A program made the translations under genes and the position numbers. Shown in pieces: positions 45,965 to 53,749 of a stretch of DNA of 59,222 nucleotides (within the stretch, counting starts at the first letter, position 1; every line of letters begins with the position of its first letter). The notes beneath the pieces are model-generated. The model had not been told where the DNA came from. It searched no databases and was given only the letters and a program-made list of their open reading frames with translations. The DNA comes from Pseudomonadota bacterium (lineage in GTDB: Bacteria; Pseudomonadota; Alphaproteobacteria; Sphingomonadales; SMXR01): contig JADFJJ010000007.1 of the NCBI GenBank assembly GCA_022566215.1, positions 1 to 59,222 of the forward strand. The letters run 5' to 3'.

Positions 45965-46885
45965 TTAATCTTGTTCACTGGTTTCCGGTTTCCGGGGCAG
46001 GTGTATCCTGACCCTTTTGACGGCTCTGGGGCTGGCGTCGAGTATTTCAAACCGGTAGCCGAGCGGATGCTCTATCACTTCCCCGATTTCCGGGACCCTT
46101 CCCTCGAGCGCAAAAATCAAACCACCCACAGTATCAATGTTTTCATCCCATTCATCACTCAAAAGGTCGCTCTTCAGCGTTTTTTCCAGTTCTTCAACCG
46201 AAAGCCTGGCATCGGCCTCATAAATTCCGCCGCCGATGAAGGTCAGCCGGGTTTCATTATCCTTATCATATTCATCTTCAATCTCGCCGACGATCTGTTC
46301 CACCAGGTCTTCAATCGTCACCAGGCCATCGGTTCCGCCATATTCGTCCGCCACCAGGGCCATGTGAATGCGCTGTGATTTCATCCGCTTCAAAAGATCA
46401 ATCAGGCGCATCGACGGGGGAACGACGATCACTTCCCGAAGGATATCTTCAATCGTGGGCTTTTTTCCTTTGCCGCCAGCCGCCAGGACGCCCAGGGCAT
46501 CCTTGACGTGAACCATGCCGGCAATATCATCAAGGGTTTTCTTGTATATGGGAAGACGTGAATGACCCGCCTGGCGCAGGGTTTTGACCAGATCCTTGAA
46601 CGGGGTCGAAATTTCAACCGCGACAATATCGGCTCTCGGGACCATGATGTCGTCAGCCCGAAGCTCATTGTATTTCAGGACGTTAAGCAGCATTTCACGT
46701 TCTTCGTCGCCCAGTCCTTGTTCCTTTGAAGTGTCTTCATGCTCCTCAATAACCTCTTCCAGGCTTTCCCTTAAGGTATGATCTCCATTGCCCCCAAAGC
46801 CGAGCTTTTTCAGGAACAACCGCAGCCGGGAGGGGCTTTTTTCACTGTGCGGAGCCGGTTTATTTTCTATCCTGGGGGTGTTCAT
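45965..46885 (-). CDS. CBS-domain CorC/HlyC transporter-associated protein
   Basis: A 306-residue soluble protein with two CBS domains (VPRADIVAVEISTPFKDLVKTL near 82-103 and VPPSMRLIDLLKRMKSQRIHMALV near 155-178) and a C-terminal CorC_HlyC domain ending GYRFEILDASPRAVKRVRIH. Such proteins accompany magnesium or cobalt efflux and often link to envelope genes, but the role is not settled. It lacks the N-terminal DUF21 membrane domain found in full-length CorB-type proteins, as expected for the ybeX-like form next to ybeY. It starts 3 bp after ybeY. Confidence 0.9.
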   Translation of the reverse strand: MNTPRIENKPAPHSEKSPSRLRLFLKKLGFGGNGDHTLRESLEEVIEEHEDTSKEQGLGDEEREMLLNVLKYNELRADDIMVPRADIVAVEISTPFKDLVKTLRQAGHSRLPIYKKTLDDIAGMVHVKDALGVLAAGGKGKKPTIEDILREVIVVPPSMRLIDLLKRMKSQRIHMALVADEYGGTDGLVTIEDLVEQIVGEIEDEYDKDNETRLTFIGGGIYEADARLSVEELEKTLKSDLLSDEWDENIDTVGGLIFALEGRVPEIGEVIEHPLGYRFEILDASPRAVKRVRIHLPRKPETSEQD

Positions 46886-46888
46886 GAC

Positions 46889-47440
46889 CTACAACCTTCG
46901 CGCTTCCGGGGCGGCGTATGGATCGGCAATTCCAAAGCCGGACAGAGTTTCTATTTCCAGCTTTTCCATTTCCCTGGTTCCGGGTTCATCCTGATGGGAA
47001 TACCCGGCCAGATGCAAAACGCCATGGACCAGCAGGTGAACGGTGTGTTCGTGCAGGGACTTGCCTTGAGTTTTTGCCTCCTCCGCCACGACCCCGAAAG
47101 CCAGCACGATATCCCCCAGCAATACCTCCTGCTCCCCGGCCGCAAGTCCGTTATCATCCGCGGGAAATGACAGGACATTGGTTGGGGTGTTTTTTTCCCG
47201 GTATTTGGCGTTAAGGCCCTGGACGAATAGATTGCCGGCAAAACAAACGCTGACCTCAACCGGCCTGACGGGAATGCCGGCCTCAAAATGGCGCCAGCTG
47301 GCCGGGCGGGCCAGAACCTCGCTCACCACTTCAGCGGCAAGGGCCTCCAGGCGGGGCAAGGCTTCGGTCCAGGCCGGGTCCTTGATGTTCACCTCAACAG
47401 CCAATTTTAATTCAGGTTCGGGGTTCGGGTCATCGGCCAT
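46889..47440 (-). CDS. ybeY: Endoribonuclease YbeY
   Basis: Metal-dependent endoribonuclease involved in 16S rRNA 3'-end maturation and ribosome quality control. From the ATG at 47440 it has 183 residues. The zinc site is HLLVHGVLHLAGYSHQ, giving the H-x3-H-x5-H pattern. The preceding NVLSFPADD and LLGDIVLAFGVV are also conserved. The track ORF adds 47 codons antisense or within phoH and is dropped. It immediately follows phoH, as in the common phoH-ybeY pair. Confidence 0.95.
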   Translation of the reverse strand: MADDPNPEPELKLAVEVNIKDPAWTEALPRLEALAAEVVSEVLARPASWRHFEAGIPVRPVEVSVCFAGNLFVQGLNAKYREKNTPTNVLSFPADDNGLAAGEQEVLLGDIVLAFGVVAEEAKTQGKSLHEHTVHLLVHGVLHLAGYSHQDEPGTREMEKLEIETLSGFGIADPYAAPEARRL

Positions 47441-47441
47441 G

Positions 47442-48506
47442 TTATTTTGCCCTGCCCCTGGGGTTTTTGCCCTTTTCTCCGGCGTCATAGGCATTGACGA
47501 TACGGCGCACCAGGGGATTGCGGATGACATCCTTGTCGGTAAATTTGATGACTGAAACCCCCTCAACCCCGTCCAGGACATCGATGGCGTGCTGCAGACC
47601 GGATTCGGCTCCAGGGGGAAGATCCACCTGGCTGGGATCGCCGGTGACCGCCATGGTGCTGGCTTCCCCCAGCCGGGTCAGAAACATTTTCATCTGGCCC
47701 GGGGTGGTGTTCTGGGCTTCATCCAGAATCACGAACGAGTGCGATAACGTCCGCCCGCGCATAAAGGCCACCGGAGCAATTTCAATCTCGCCAATCTCGA
47801 TGCACCTGGCGACCTGTTCGGCGGGCAGGGTATCATGCAGGGCGTCGTAAAGCGGACGCAGGTAAGGATCGACCTTTTCCTTCAGATCGCCGGGCAGATA
47901 GCCAAGGCTTTCCCCGGCCTCCACCGCCGGCCGGGACAGAATGATGCGTTCCACCTCCCCGGCGATCAGTTTGGAGACCGCCACGGCCACCGCGAGGTAG
48001 GTTTTGCCGGTCCCCGCCGGGCCGGCGGCGAACACCAGGTCTTTGCTGGCCAGTTCCCGGATATAGCGGTTCTGGGTCGCCGTCCTGGGAGTGATAACCC
48101 GTTTGCGGGTATGGATTTTCAACATCCCGGAAGGTTCGGCTTTCTGGTCCCCTTTGGTCATTTTTCCAGTGTCCTGTTTTTCCGCACCGGTGGCAAGCAG
48201 GTCCTGGTCCTTTTCCTGGACCAGCCTCAGGGCGCCGTCAACATCACCGATGGAGACGGCATTCCCCGCCTTCAGGGTGTGGTAAAGGTACAGGAGAACA
48301 TCTCTCGCTTCCCGGCAGGCGGTTTCTTCGCCCTCCAGGACAATTTTATTGCCGCGGCTGGCAAGAACCACGCCCAGCGCCTGTTCTATCCGCGCCAGGT
48401 GTTCATCGTGCTGGCCAAAAAGGCTGGCGAGAAGCAAATTGTCCTCAAACGACAAAACAATTTTTTCCTTGGCCGGTATCTGTTTGGATTTGGTTTTGAG
48501 GGTCAT
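47442..48506 (-). CDS. phoH: PhoH-like ATPase
   Basis: P-loop ATPase of the PhoH/YbeZ family, which acts with YbeY in RNA metabolism. In the 354-residue protein an N-terminal KH-like region is followed by the ATPase: Walker A AAGPAGTGKTYLAVA near residues 158-172 and Walker B HSFVILDEAQNTTPGQMKMFLTRLG, with sensor TGDPSQVDLP. The linker between about 100 and 130 is charged and variable. It lies 12 bp after miaB. Confidence 0.95.
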   Translation of the reverse strand: MTLKTKSKQIPAKEKIVLSFEDNLLLASLFGQHDEHLARIEQALGVVLASRGNKIVLEGEETACREARDVLLYLYHTLKAGNAVSIGDVDGALRLVQEKDQDLLATGAEKQDTGKMTKGDQKAEPSGMLKIHTRKRVITPRTATQNRYIRELASKDLVFAAGPAGTGKTYLAVAVAVSKLIAGEVERIILSRPAVEAGESLGYLPGDLKEKVDPYLRPLYDALHDTLPAEQVARCIEIGEIEIAPVAFMRGRTLSHSFVILDEAQNTTPGQMKMFLTRLGEASTMAVTGDPSQVDLPPGAESGLQHAIDVLDGVEGVSVIKFTDKDVIRNPLVRRIVNAYDAGEKGKNPRGRAK

Positions 48507-48518
48507 CTGGTTTGTAAA

Positions 48519-49898
48519 TTATGCCGCGCTTTGCGCCCTGGCGGGAAGCGTCAGCTTTCCCTTTAAACTATTGGGTCCGGCGGCCAAAATTTCAACTTCT
48601 TTTAGAGACCCGAGGCAGTTTTTTGCATCTTCGGTAACGACATGCACCGCCTGCATATAGGGGTTGCGGCCAACAATCTGGCCCTTGTGTTTGCCGTGAC
48701 GCTCGAACAGGACTGTCATCTTTTTGCCGACACTGGCCTGGTTAAAAGCCTGCTTTTGGGCGTTTAAAATCTGCTGCAGGGCGGCCAGCCGGTCCGCTTT
48801 CACGGCCTCCGGGATCTGCCCCGGGGCATTGGCCGCAGGGGTTCCGGGCCGCGGGCTGTATTTGAAGGAATAGGCCTGGGCGTAGTTGATCTCCCTTACC
48901 AGCTCGAGGGTTTTTTCAAAGTCTTCTTCCCGCTCCCCCGGAAAGCCAACGATAAAGTCGCTGGAAAGGGCAATATCGGGCCGGCTTTTTCTGATTTTTT
49001 CCACCAGTTTCAGGTAATCACCCGCGCTGTGGCCCCGGTTCATGGTCTTCAGGATCCGATCCGAGCCGGATTGCACCGGCAGATGCAAGTGCGGCATCAG
49101 GGCCTCAATTTCACCGTGGGCGGCGATCAGGTCGTCTTCCATGTCGCGCGGATGCGAGGTGGTATAGCGGATGCGCGCCAATCCCTTTATTCCCGCCAGC
49201 CGCCTGATCAGGCCGCCCAGGCCAAGCTCGTTGCGGTCTTTGTCCAGGCCATGAAAGGCATTGACGTTTTGTCCGAGCAGCGTGATCTCGCGCGCTCCCC
49301 TGGCCGCCAGCCCCCGGGCCTCGAGCGCGATTTCCTCAATGGTGCGCGAAAACTCGCCCCCCCGGGTGTAAGGCACCACGCAAAAGGTGCAAAACTTGTC
49401 ACACCCTTCCTGAATGGTCAGGAACGCCGAAGGGCCTGGTGCGGGCGCCTTTTTCGCCAGATGGTTAAATTTTTCCTCGACCGGAAATTCGGTATCGACG
49501 ATGGCGGCCGGCCGGTTGGATTTTTTTGCCTTTGCGACGCTTTCCAGCAATTCCGGCAGACGGTGATAGGTCTGGGGGCCGAACACCAGTTCGACCACCG
49601 GCGCGCGGCGGATAATCTCCTCCCCTTCGGCCTGGGCGACACATCCGGCGACAGCGATGGTCATGTCGCGCCCGGCGGCTTTTCCCTTTTCCTTCAGGGC
49701 GCGGAGGCGGCCAATGTCGGAATATACCTTTTCGGAGGCCTTTTCCCGGATATGGCAGGTGTTCAGAATGACCAGATCGGCCTCGTCCGGGGTCTCCGCC
49801 AGGCGATAGCCAATCTCCGCCAGCAAACCGGCCATACGGCTGGAATCATAAACATTCATCTGGCAGCCGTAGCTTTTGATATGGACCTTCCGTGTCAT
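48519..49898 (-). CDS. miaB: tRNA-2-methylthio-N6-dimethylallyladenosine synthase
   Basis: Radical-SAM enzyme that methylthiolates i6A37 of tRNAs reading UNN codons. The ATG at 49898 gives 459 residues. The N-terminal UPF0004 domain has three cluster cysteines ([21 protein letters not shown]); the radical-SAM cluster is CDKFCTFC in [19 protein letters not shown]; a C-terminal TRAM domain follows. The track ORF adds 84 upstream codons that have no such features. A 16-bp tandem duplication lies directly upstream of the start. Confidence 0.96.
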   Translation of the reverse strand: MTRKVHIKSYGCQMNVYDSSRMAGLLAEIGYRLAETPDEADLVILNTCHIREKASEKVYSDIGRLRALKEKGKAAGRDMTIAVAGCVAQAEGEEIIRRAPVVELVFGPQTYHRLPELLESVAKAKKSNRPAAIVDTEFPVEEKFNHLAKKAPAPGPSAFLTIQEGCDKFCTFCVVPYTRGGEFSRTIEEIALEARGLAARGAREITLLGQNVNAFHGLDKDRNELGLGGLIRRLAGIKGLARIRYTTSHPRDMEDDLIAAHGEIEALMPHLHLPVQSGSDRILKTMNRGHSAGDYLKLVEKIRKSRPDIALSSDFIVGFPGEREEDFEKTLELVREINYAQAYSFKYSPRPGTPAANAPGQIPEAVKADRLAALQQILNAQKQAFNQASVGKKMTVLFERHGKHKGQIVGRNPYMQAVHVVTEDAKNCLGSLKEVEILAAGPNSLKGKLTLPARAQSAA

Positions 49899-49902
49899 TG
49901 CA

Positions 49903-49934
49903 CCATTTTTCCAGGGCGCCATTTTTCCAGGGCG
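49903..49934. repeat. Tandem 16-bp direct repeat in the miaB leader
   Basis: CCATTTTTCCAGGGCG occurs twice in direct succession immediately before the miaB start codon. It places two GGAAAAATGG copies on the minus strand, so the ribosome-binding context of miaB is duplicated. Confidence 0.75.
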
Positions 49935-50001
49935 CCCCTTTCCAAGCCAAAGCCTCCTAGCTTTTTCCGATGCGGGTGGTTTACCCGGTTTTTCAGTATA
50001 T

Positions 50002-50448
50002 TCAAGATTTCTTTTTCCGCGACAGCAGGACCCCGTAAAGCTCCATGCGGTGATCAACCAGCTTAAAACCCATTTTTTTGGCGATTTCCTTCTGGAGCTT
50101 TTCAATTTCATCACTTTGAAATTCAAGCACTTCACCGGAATCCACGTCAATCAGGTGGTCATGATGGTCCTCCGACAAGAGTTCGTACCTGGCGCGGCCG
50201 TCACGGAAATCGTGGCGTTCCAGGATACCGGCTTCCTCAAACAGGCGAACGGTCCGGTAAACGGTGGCGATGCTGATGCCGGGATCGATTGCGGTTGAGC
50301 GTTGGTAAACCTTCTCTACATCCGGATGATCGGTCGCCCCCGACAGAACCCGGGCAATGACACGGCGCTGGTCGGTCATGCGCATGCCCCTGTCGAGGCA
50401 AAGCTGCTCAATATCGCTAATGGCCACGCCCGGCTGGTGTTTATCCAT
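50002..50448 (-). CDS. fur: Fur-family transcriptional regulator
   Basis: Metal-dependent repressor. The 148-residue protein has an N-terminal winged helix ([30 protein letters not shown] and [19 protein letters not shown]) and a C-terminal dimer/metal domain with [24 protein letters not shown]. The second Cys pair of E. coli Fur is replaced here by D and S (HLIDVDSG), which is normal for alphaproteobacterial Fur/Mur, often manganese- or iron-responsive. The internal ATG at 50448 is used; the track start lies 21 codons upstream. It is transcribed toward miaB. Confidence 0.92.
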   Translation of the reverse strand: MDKHQPGVAISDIEQLCLDRGMRMTDQRRVIARVLSGATDHPDVEKVYQRSTAIDPGISIATVYRTVRLFEEAGILERHDFRDGRARYELLSEDHHDHLIDVDSGEVLEFQSDEIEKLQKEIAKKMGFKLVDHRMELYGVLLSRKKKS

Positions 50449-50543
50449 TTTTTTCCCTGCTCCGTTATCAGAGTTTAAAATTGCGGTTAGTTTGCAATAG
50501 CACTTTTCCACCGACTAGCACAAACTACCCCGGCGCCAAAGGC

Positions 50544-50577
50544 AAAAAGGGCCGCGATTAAACTCGCGGCCCTTTTT
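50544..50577. terminator. Strong bidirectional intrinsic terminator after mucR
   Basis: GGGCCGCGA-TTAAAC-TCGCGGCCC, a perfect 9-bp stem with a six-base loop, flanked by A5 and T5, so it can terminate both strands. It lies 21 bp after the mucR stop and separates mucR from fur. Confidence 0.85.
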
Positions 50578-50597
50578 ATCGGGGGGGTATCTCTAAT

Positions 50598-51020
50598 TTA
50601 TTTGTTCCTGCCAAGGCCGATGGATTTGGCCAATTGCTGCCTTTTCAGGGCATAATTAGGAGCCACCAGGGGATAATCAGGCGGCAGGCCCCAACGCTTT
50701 TTGTAGTCTTCGGGGCTAAGTTGATATTTCGTCCTCAGGTACCTTTTCAGCATCTTCAGGCGCTTGCCGTCTTCAAGGCAGACAATGTAATCAGGCTTGA
50801 TCGAGTCCTTTATCGGCACTGCCGGCTGCACGCTCGGGGTCAGGGAAGCGTTTGAACCATTCAACTGTTCCATGGTCTTGTACACCTGGCGGATCAGGCC
50901 CGGGATGTCCTTGACATCAACAGTATTGTTGGACAGGTGGTTGGCGACCACTTTGGCGGTCAGCTCCAGCAGATCAATATTTTTTTCCTTGCGGGGCATT
51001 TTCAGATTGTTTTCACTCAT
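50598..51020 (-). CDS. MucR/Ros-family regulator with a degenerate zinc finger
   Basis: MucR/Ros proteins silence AT-rich promoters in alphaproteobacteria. This 140-residue protein has the N-terminal oligomerisation region and the C-terminal DNA-binding domain with VCLEDGKRLKMLKRYLRTKYQ and KKRWGLPPDYPLVAPNYA. The Cys of the CLEDG motif remains, but the two histidines expected in the KRHLxTHx segment are replaced by Tyr and Lys/Tyr (KRYLRTKY), so classical zinc binding should be lost. Zinc-independent members of this family are known. A GGAGGTGA ribosome site precedes the ATG. The promoter region is AT-rich, which would suit autorepression. Confidence 0.9.
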   Translation of the reverse strand: MSENNLKMPRKEKNIDLLELTAKVVANHLSNNTVDVKDIPGLIRQVYKTMEQLNGSNASLTPSVQPAVPIKDSIKPDYIVCLEDGKRLKMLKRYLRTKYQLSPEDYKKRWGLPPDYPLVAPNYALKRQQLAKSIGLGRNK

Positions 51021-51092
51021 GTCCGGCTCACCTCCGGGCCCTTTGGGTGACTGGCGTCAAGGACCCCTGTTAAATCCCTTTACTTTAAAATT

Positions 51093-51165
51093 AGGGCGAA
51101 ATTTAAATAAACTCTAATATTCGCAAGTTAAATATAGCTCTAAAATAGTATATATTTGGTTAACA
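51093..51165. promoter_or_regulatory. AT-rich promoter region of mucR
   Basis: About 70 bp with many TA steps (for example TATATACTATTTTAG on the minus strand) between mucR and the rimI remnant. MucR-type proteins bind such sequence, so autoregulation is plausible. I could not settle on a single -35/-10 pair. Confidence 0.35.
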
Positions 51166-51282
51166 GGGAGTGATTTTCATGACCAGGGTCATTTTGTTTA
51201 CCGCTTTGGCTGTGAGAGTGGCCCTTGCTTGCGCCACACCGGCAAACTCCAGGCTTTCATAAAGGCTTATCGCGGGCCGGTT
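51160..51282 (-). pseudogene. rimI: Remnant of a GNAT acetyltransferase, probably rimI
   Basis: A 40-codon frame starting at the last codons of tsaB and closing at a TAA. It reads NRPAISLYESLEFAGVAQAR... and ends MTLVMKITPC. The N-PAISLYESLxF string is the typical C-terminal helix and strand of RimI-type N-acetyltransferases, which modify S18. In related bacteria rimI directly follows tsaB. Upstream of NRPAIS the frame runs antisense-like into tsaB with no GNAT sequence, so roughly the first two-thirds of the gene is missing. There is no start codon for it. Confidence 0.7.
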
Positions 51283-51974
51283 TATGATCCGGCTGAAAAC
51301 CGGGAAGGACTTTGCGGCGTGGCGTCCGGCGGCCGCAGGTACAGGGGAGTTGCGGTATCCTCATAAGCACTTTCGGGATAAAGGAGCGCGCTCCGGATCA
51401 GGTCTTCAGCCCGCGGCCAGGTATCAATTTTTGCAAAACCCTCCGCTTCCGGTATTTGGTCCATCCGTGGGCCGGCGATTATCCCTTTCCCGGCCCCGGT
51501 CCAGGCATAAAAATCCTCCAGGCTGACAATTTCCGGCCCTTTTAGGGTTTTCGGCACAAGCGATGTCTTTTCCGGCTTGGTGAACATTTCCGCAGACACG
51601 CCGGCCCGGCCGGCCGGAATTGCCACGACCAGCGGCAGGGACTTGGGCCAGGACCCCTCAAGGGAAACGCTTCCGGCCAGTGCTTCAAACGAACTTAGCC
51701 CCAAAACCCGGGCGCCGGTCGCCAGCGCCAGCGACCGGGCAAAAGCAATCCCGATCCGGACCCCGGCGAAGGTGCCGGGGCCTCTGGTCACAACTATCCG
51801 GGTGATCGCTTGCGGCTTAACCCCGGTCTGCTGTAAAACTTCGTCCACCATCGGCACCAGGGTTTCAGCCTGGCCGCGGCTTTGCACCACATGCCGGGCT
51901 GAGGCCAGTTCCCCCGACAGTGAAGCCAGGGCCACCGAGCAGGCATTAAAAGCCGTATCCAGCGCCAGCAGCAT
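51282..51974 (-). CDS. tsaB: tRNA threonylcarbamoyladenosine biosynthesis protein TsaB
   Basis: Scaffold partner of TsaD in making t6A37 in tRNAs reading ANN codons. The 230-residue protein starts MLLALDTAFNACSVALA and has the ASKHA fold, with LVPMVDEVLQQTGV, TRGPGTFAGVRIGIAFARSLAL and the C-terminal PLYLRPPDA. It is intact: the RPPDA end is close to where the family normally stops. The rimI remnant starts within its stop codon region, so the deletion that removed rimI left tsaB whole. Confidence 0.95.
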   Translation of the reverse strand: MLLALDTAFNACSVALASLSGELASARHVVQSRGQAETLVPMVDEVLQQTGVKPQAITRIVVTRGPGTFAGVRIGIAFARSLALATGARVLGLSSFEALAGSVSLEGSWPKSLPLVVAIPAGRAGVSAEMFTKPEKTSLVPKTLKGPEIVSLEDFYAWTGAGKGIIAGPRMDQIPEAEGFAKIDTWPRAEDLIRSALLYPESAYEDTATPLYLRPPDATPQSPSRFSAGS

Positions 51975-51985
51975 TCAAATCCTTT

Positions 51986-52579
51986 TCAGATTATTTCCGC
52001 GACGGTCTCAAACGCGGGACGCGGGGAGCGCGGGAATAGCAGTTCATTGGTCCCAACCCCGAGCGCGCAGATGAAATTGGCCCGGTATTGGCCGTCCGGG
52101 AAAAATTCTTTATTGACCCCAGCCTGGTCAAAGCCCGACATCGGGCCGCAATCCAGCCCCAGCGCACGCGCGGCGATCATCAGGTAAGCCCCTTGCAAGG
52201 TGCTGTTTCGAAACGCGGTTTCAAAAGCCAAATCCTGATCATTTGCAAACCATTCCCGGGCTTCCGGATTGTGGGGGAAAAATTCCGGGATGCGGTCAAA
52301 AAATTTGCTATCATAGGCAATGATCGCCACCACCGGGGCGGTCAGGACCTTTTCAACGTTAAACTCATCAATGTGGGGTTTCAGGCGGGCCTTGGCCTCG
52401 GCGGATTTGACAAACACCAGGCGCATCGGCCAGCAATTGGCGCTGGTCGCCCCCCATTTCATCAGCTCGACAATCTCTTTCAGGGTTTGATCGGAAACAT
52501 CCTCATTGGCCCAGCGGCTGTGGGACCGGGCTTCCCTGAAAATCAAATCCTTGGCCCGGTTATCCAGGGGTTTTTTCAT
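51986..52579 (-). CDS. Nitroreductase family protein, probably malonic semialdehyde reductase (RutE-like)
   Basis: FMN-dependent reductase of 197 residues. The length, the start MKKPLDNRAKDLIFREARSHSRW and the segments MKWGATSANCWPMRLVFV and LDCGPMSGFDQAGVNKEFF match the HadB/RutE group, which reduces malonic semialdehyde to 3-hydroxypropionate in uracil breakdown. No other rut gene is near, so the physiological substrate is uncertain. The ATG at 52579 is preferred to the track start. It is 11 bp from tsaB and 16 bp from the NifU-like gene. Confidence 0.82.
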   Translation of the reverse strand: MKKPLDNRAKDLIFREARSHSRWANEDVSDQTLKEIVELMKWGATSANCWPMRLVFVKSAEAKARLKPHIDEFNVEKVLTAPVVAIIAYDSKFFDRIPEFFPHNPEAREWFANDQDLAFETAFRNSTLQGAYLMIAARALGLDCGPMSGFDQAGVNKEFFPDGQYRANFICALGVGTNELLFPRSPRPAFETVAEII

Positions 52580-52595
52580 CCTCTTGATTCTTTTT

Positions 52596-53150
52596 TCAGA
52601 TTTGGCGGACTTCCTGAACATCGGGGATGTAGTACTTCAAGAGGTTCTCGATCCCGCTTTTCAGGGTGTAAATGGAAGAGGGACAGCCGGAACACGCGCC
52701 CTGCATAACAAGATAGACAATGCCGTCCTCAAATTTGGAAAAAATCACATCACCGCCATCCTTGGCTACCGCGGGACGGACTTTTTCATCCAGTATGGTG
52801 CGGATTTGCTGGACAATTTCATTATCCTCTTCGCTGTCTTTCTTTGGTTCCGGCTCCTTAACCGCCGTCTCCAGAATGGCCGGCTTGCCGGAGGTAAAAT
52901 GATCCATCAGCACGCCCAGAATGGCGGGCTTGGCCTCTTTCCAGTCATTTCCCTTGATGGTGACCGAAATAAACGAAGGCGCCAGCAATACCCCGGTGAC
53001 CTCCTTCAGGGCGAACAGCGCCTGGGCGAGGGGGGAGGCTTCCGCTTTGCCGGAATCTGTAAAATGCACCGTGCCCTTTTCAATCACCGGGCGGTCCGGG
53101 ATAAATTTCAGGGATCTGGGATTTGGGGTCTGTTCGGTTTCTATAAACAT
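52596..53150 (-). CDS. NifU/Nfu-family iron-sulfur scaffold protein
   Basis: Carries Fe-S clusters to target proteins. The 184-residue protein has an N-terminal Nfu-type domain (MFIETEQTPNPRSLKFIPDRPV) and a C-terminal NifU domain with GACSGCPSSIYTLKSGIENLL, whose CxxC binds the cluster. The charged hinge EPEPKKDSEEDNE links the two. The arrangement is the one usually found next to tsaB and uspA in alphaproteobacteria. Confidence 0.95.
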   Translation of the reverse strand: MFIETEQTPNPRSLKFIPDRPVIEKGTVHFTDSGKAEASPLAQALFALKEVTGVLLAPSFISVTIKGNDWKEAKPAILGVLMDHFTSGKPAILETAVKEPEPKKDSEEDNEIVQQIRTILDEKVRPAVAKDGGDVIFSKFEDGIVYLVMQGACSGCPSSIYTLKSGIENLLKYYIPDVQEVRQI

Positions 53151-53161
53151 TCTGTTCTCTT

Positions 53162-53674
53162 TTAAGCCATTTCGTCAATTTGTTCAATGGTCATGCCGCC
53201 GGGGACAATCACCACCGGGCATTTCAGGGACCCGCACAGGGGGCCGGAAAAGTAATCGACCAGCGGGCCCGGTTCCCCTTCGGGATGGGCGCCGAGAAAC
53301 AAAGCGAACAAATCGCGGGTCTTTTCCATGTATTTTTGCAGTTCCTCTTTCGGATTGCCCTCCCGGATAACTATTTCCGGCTCAATCCCGTATTCCTCTT
53401 CGACAAAAGCGGCAACTGTTTGCAGCAGATCCCGGGCCTCTTTTTTGGATTCCAGCTGCATGCGGTCCTGAACCGCCACCCAGTGCTGGAACTCGCCCGG
53501 CGCCACCACATGGAAGATAACCAGCGACCCGCCGTTTACGTGTGAGGCCCGGGCGGCGGCGAACTTCATCGAGACCTGGGCTTCGGGTGACGAGTCCATC
53601 ACCACCACAAAGCGCCGCTTGCGGGCCTTTAGCGGGTGCCGCCCCCGGCCTTTTTTGGATTTTTTCCCTGCCAT
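53162..53674 (-). CDS. Universal stress protein (UspA domain)
   Basis: A 170-residue cytoplasmic UspA-fold protein from the ATG at 53674. After a basic leader (MAGKKSKKGRGRHPLKARKRR) the fold begins at FVVVMDSSPEAQVSMKFA. Nucleotide-binding landmarks are degenerate: the usual G-2x-G-9x-G(S/T) is represented by GAHPEGEPGPLVDYFSGPLCGSLKCPVVIVPGG. Conserved hydrophobic strands such as GSLVIFHVV remain. It lies between the Nfu gene and a lipoprotein gene, and may be expressed with trpS and murJ. Confidence 0.88.
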   Translation of the reverse strand: MAGKKSKKGRGRHPLKARKRRFVVVMDSSPEAQVSMKFAAARASHVNGGSLVIFHVVAPGEFQHWVAVQDRMQLESKKEARDLLQTVAAFVEEEYGIEPEIVIREGNPKEELQKYMEKTRDLFALFLGAHPEGEPGPLVDYFSGPLCGSLKCPVVIVPGGMTIEQIDEMA

Positions 53675-53749
53675 AATGGAAAACTTGGCAACTGCGGCGC
53701 CAAAGCGCAAGAGGAGAAACGAAAATTTCAGATAAAAGTGATAGAAATA

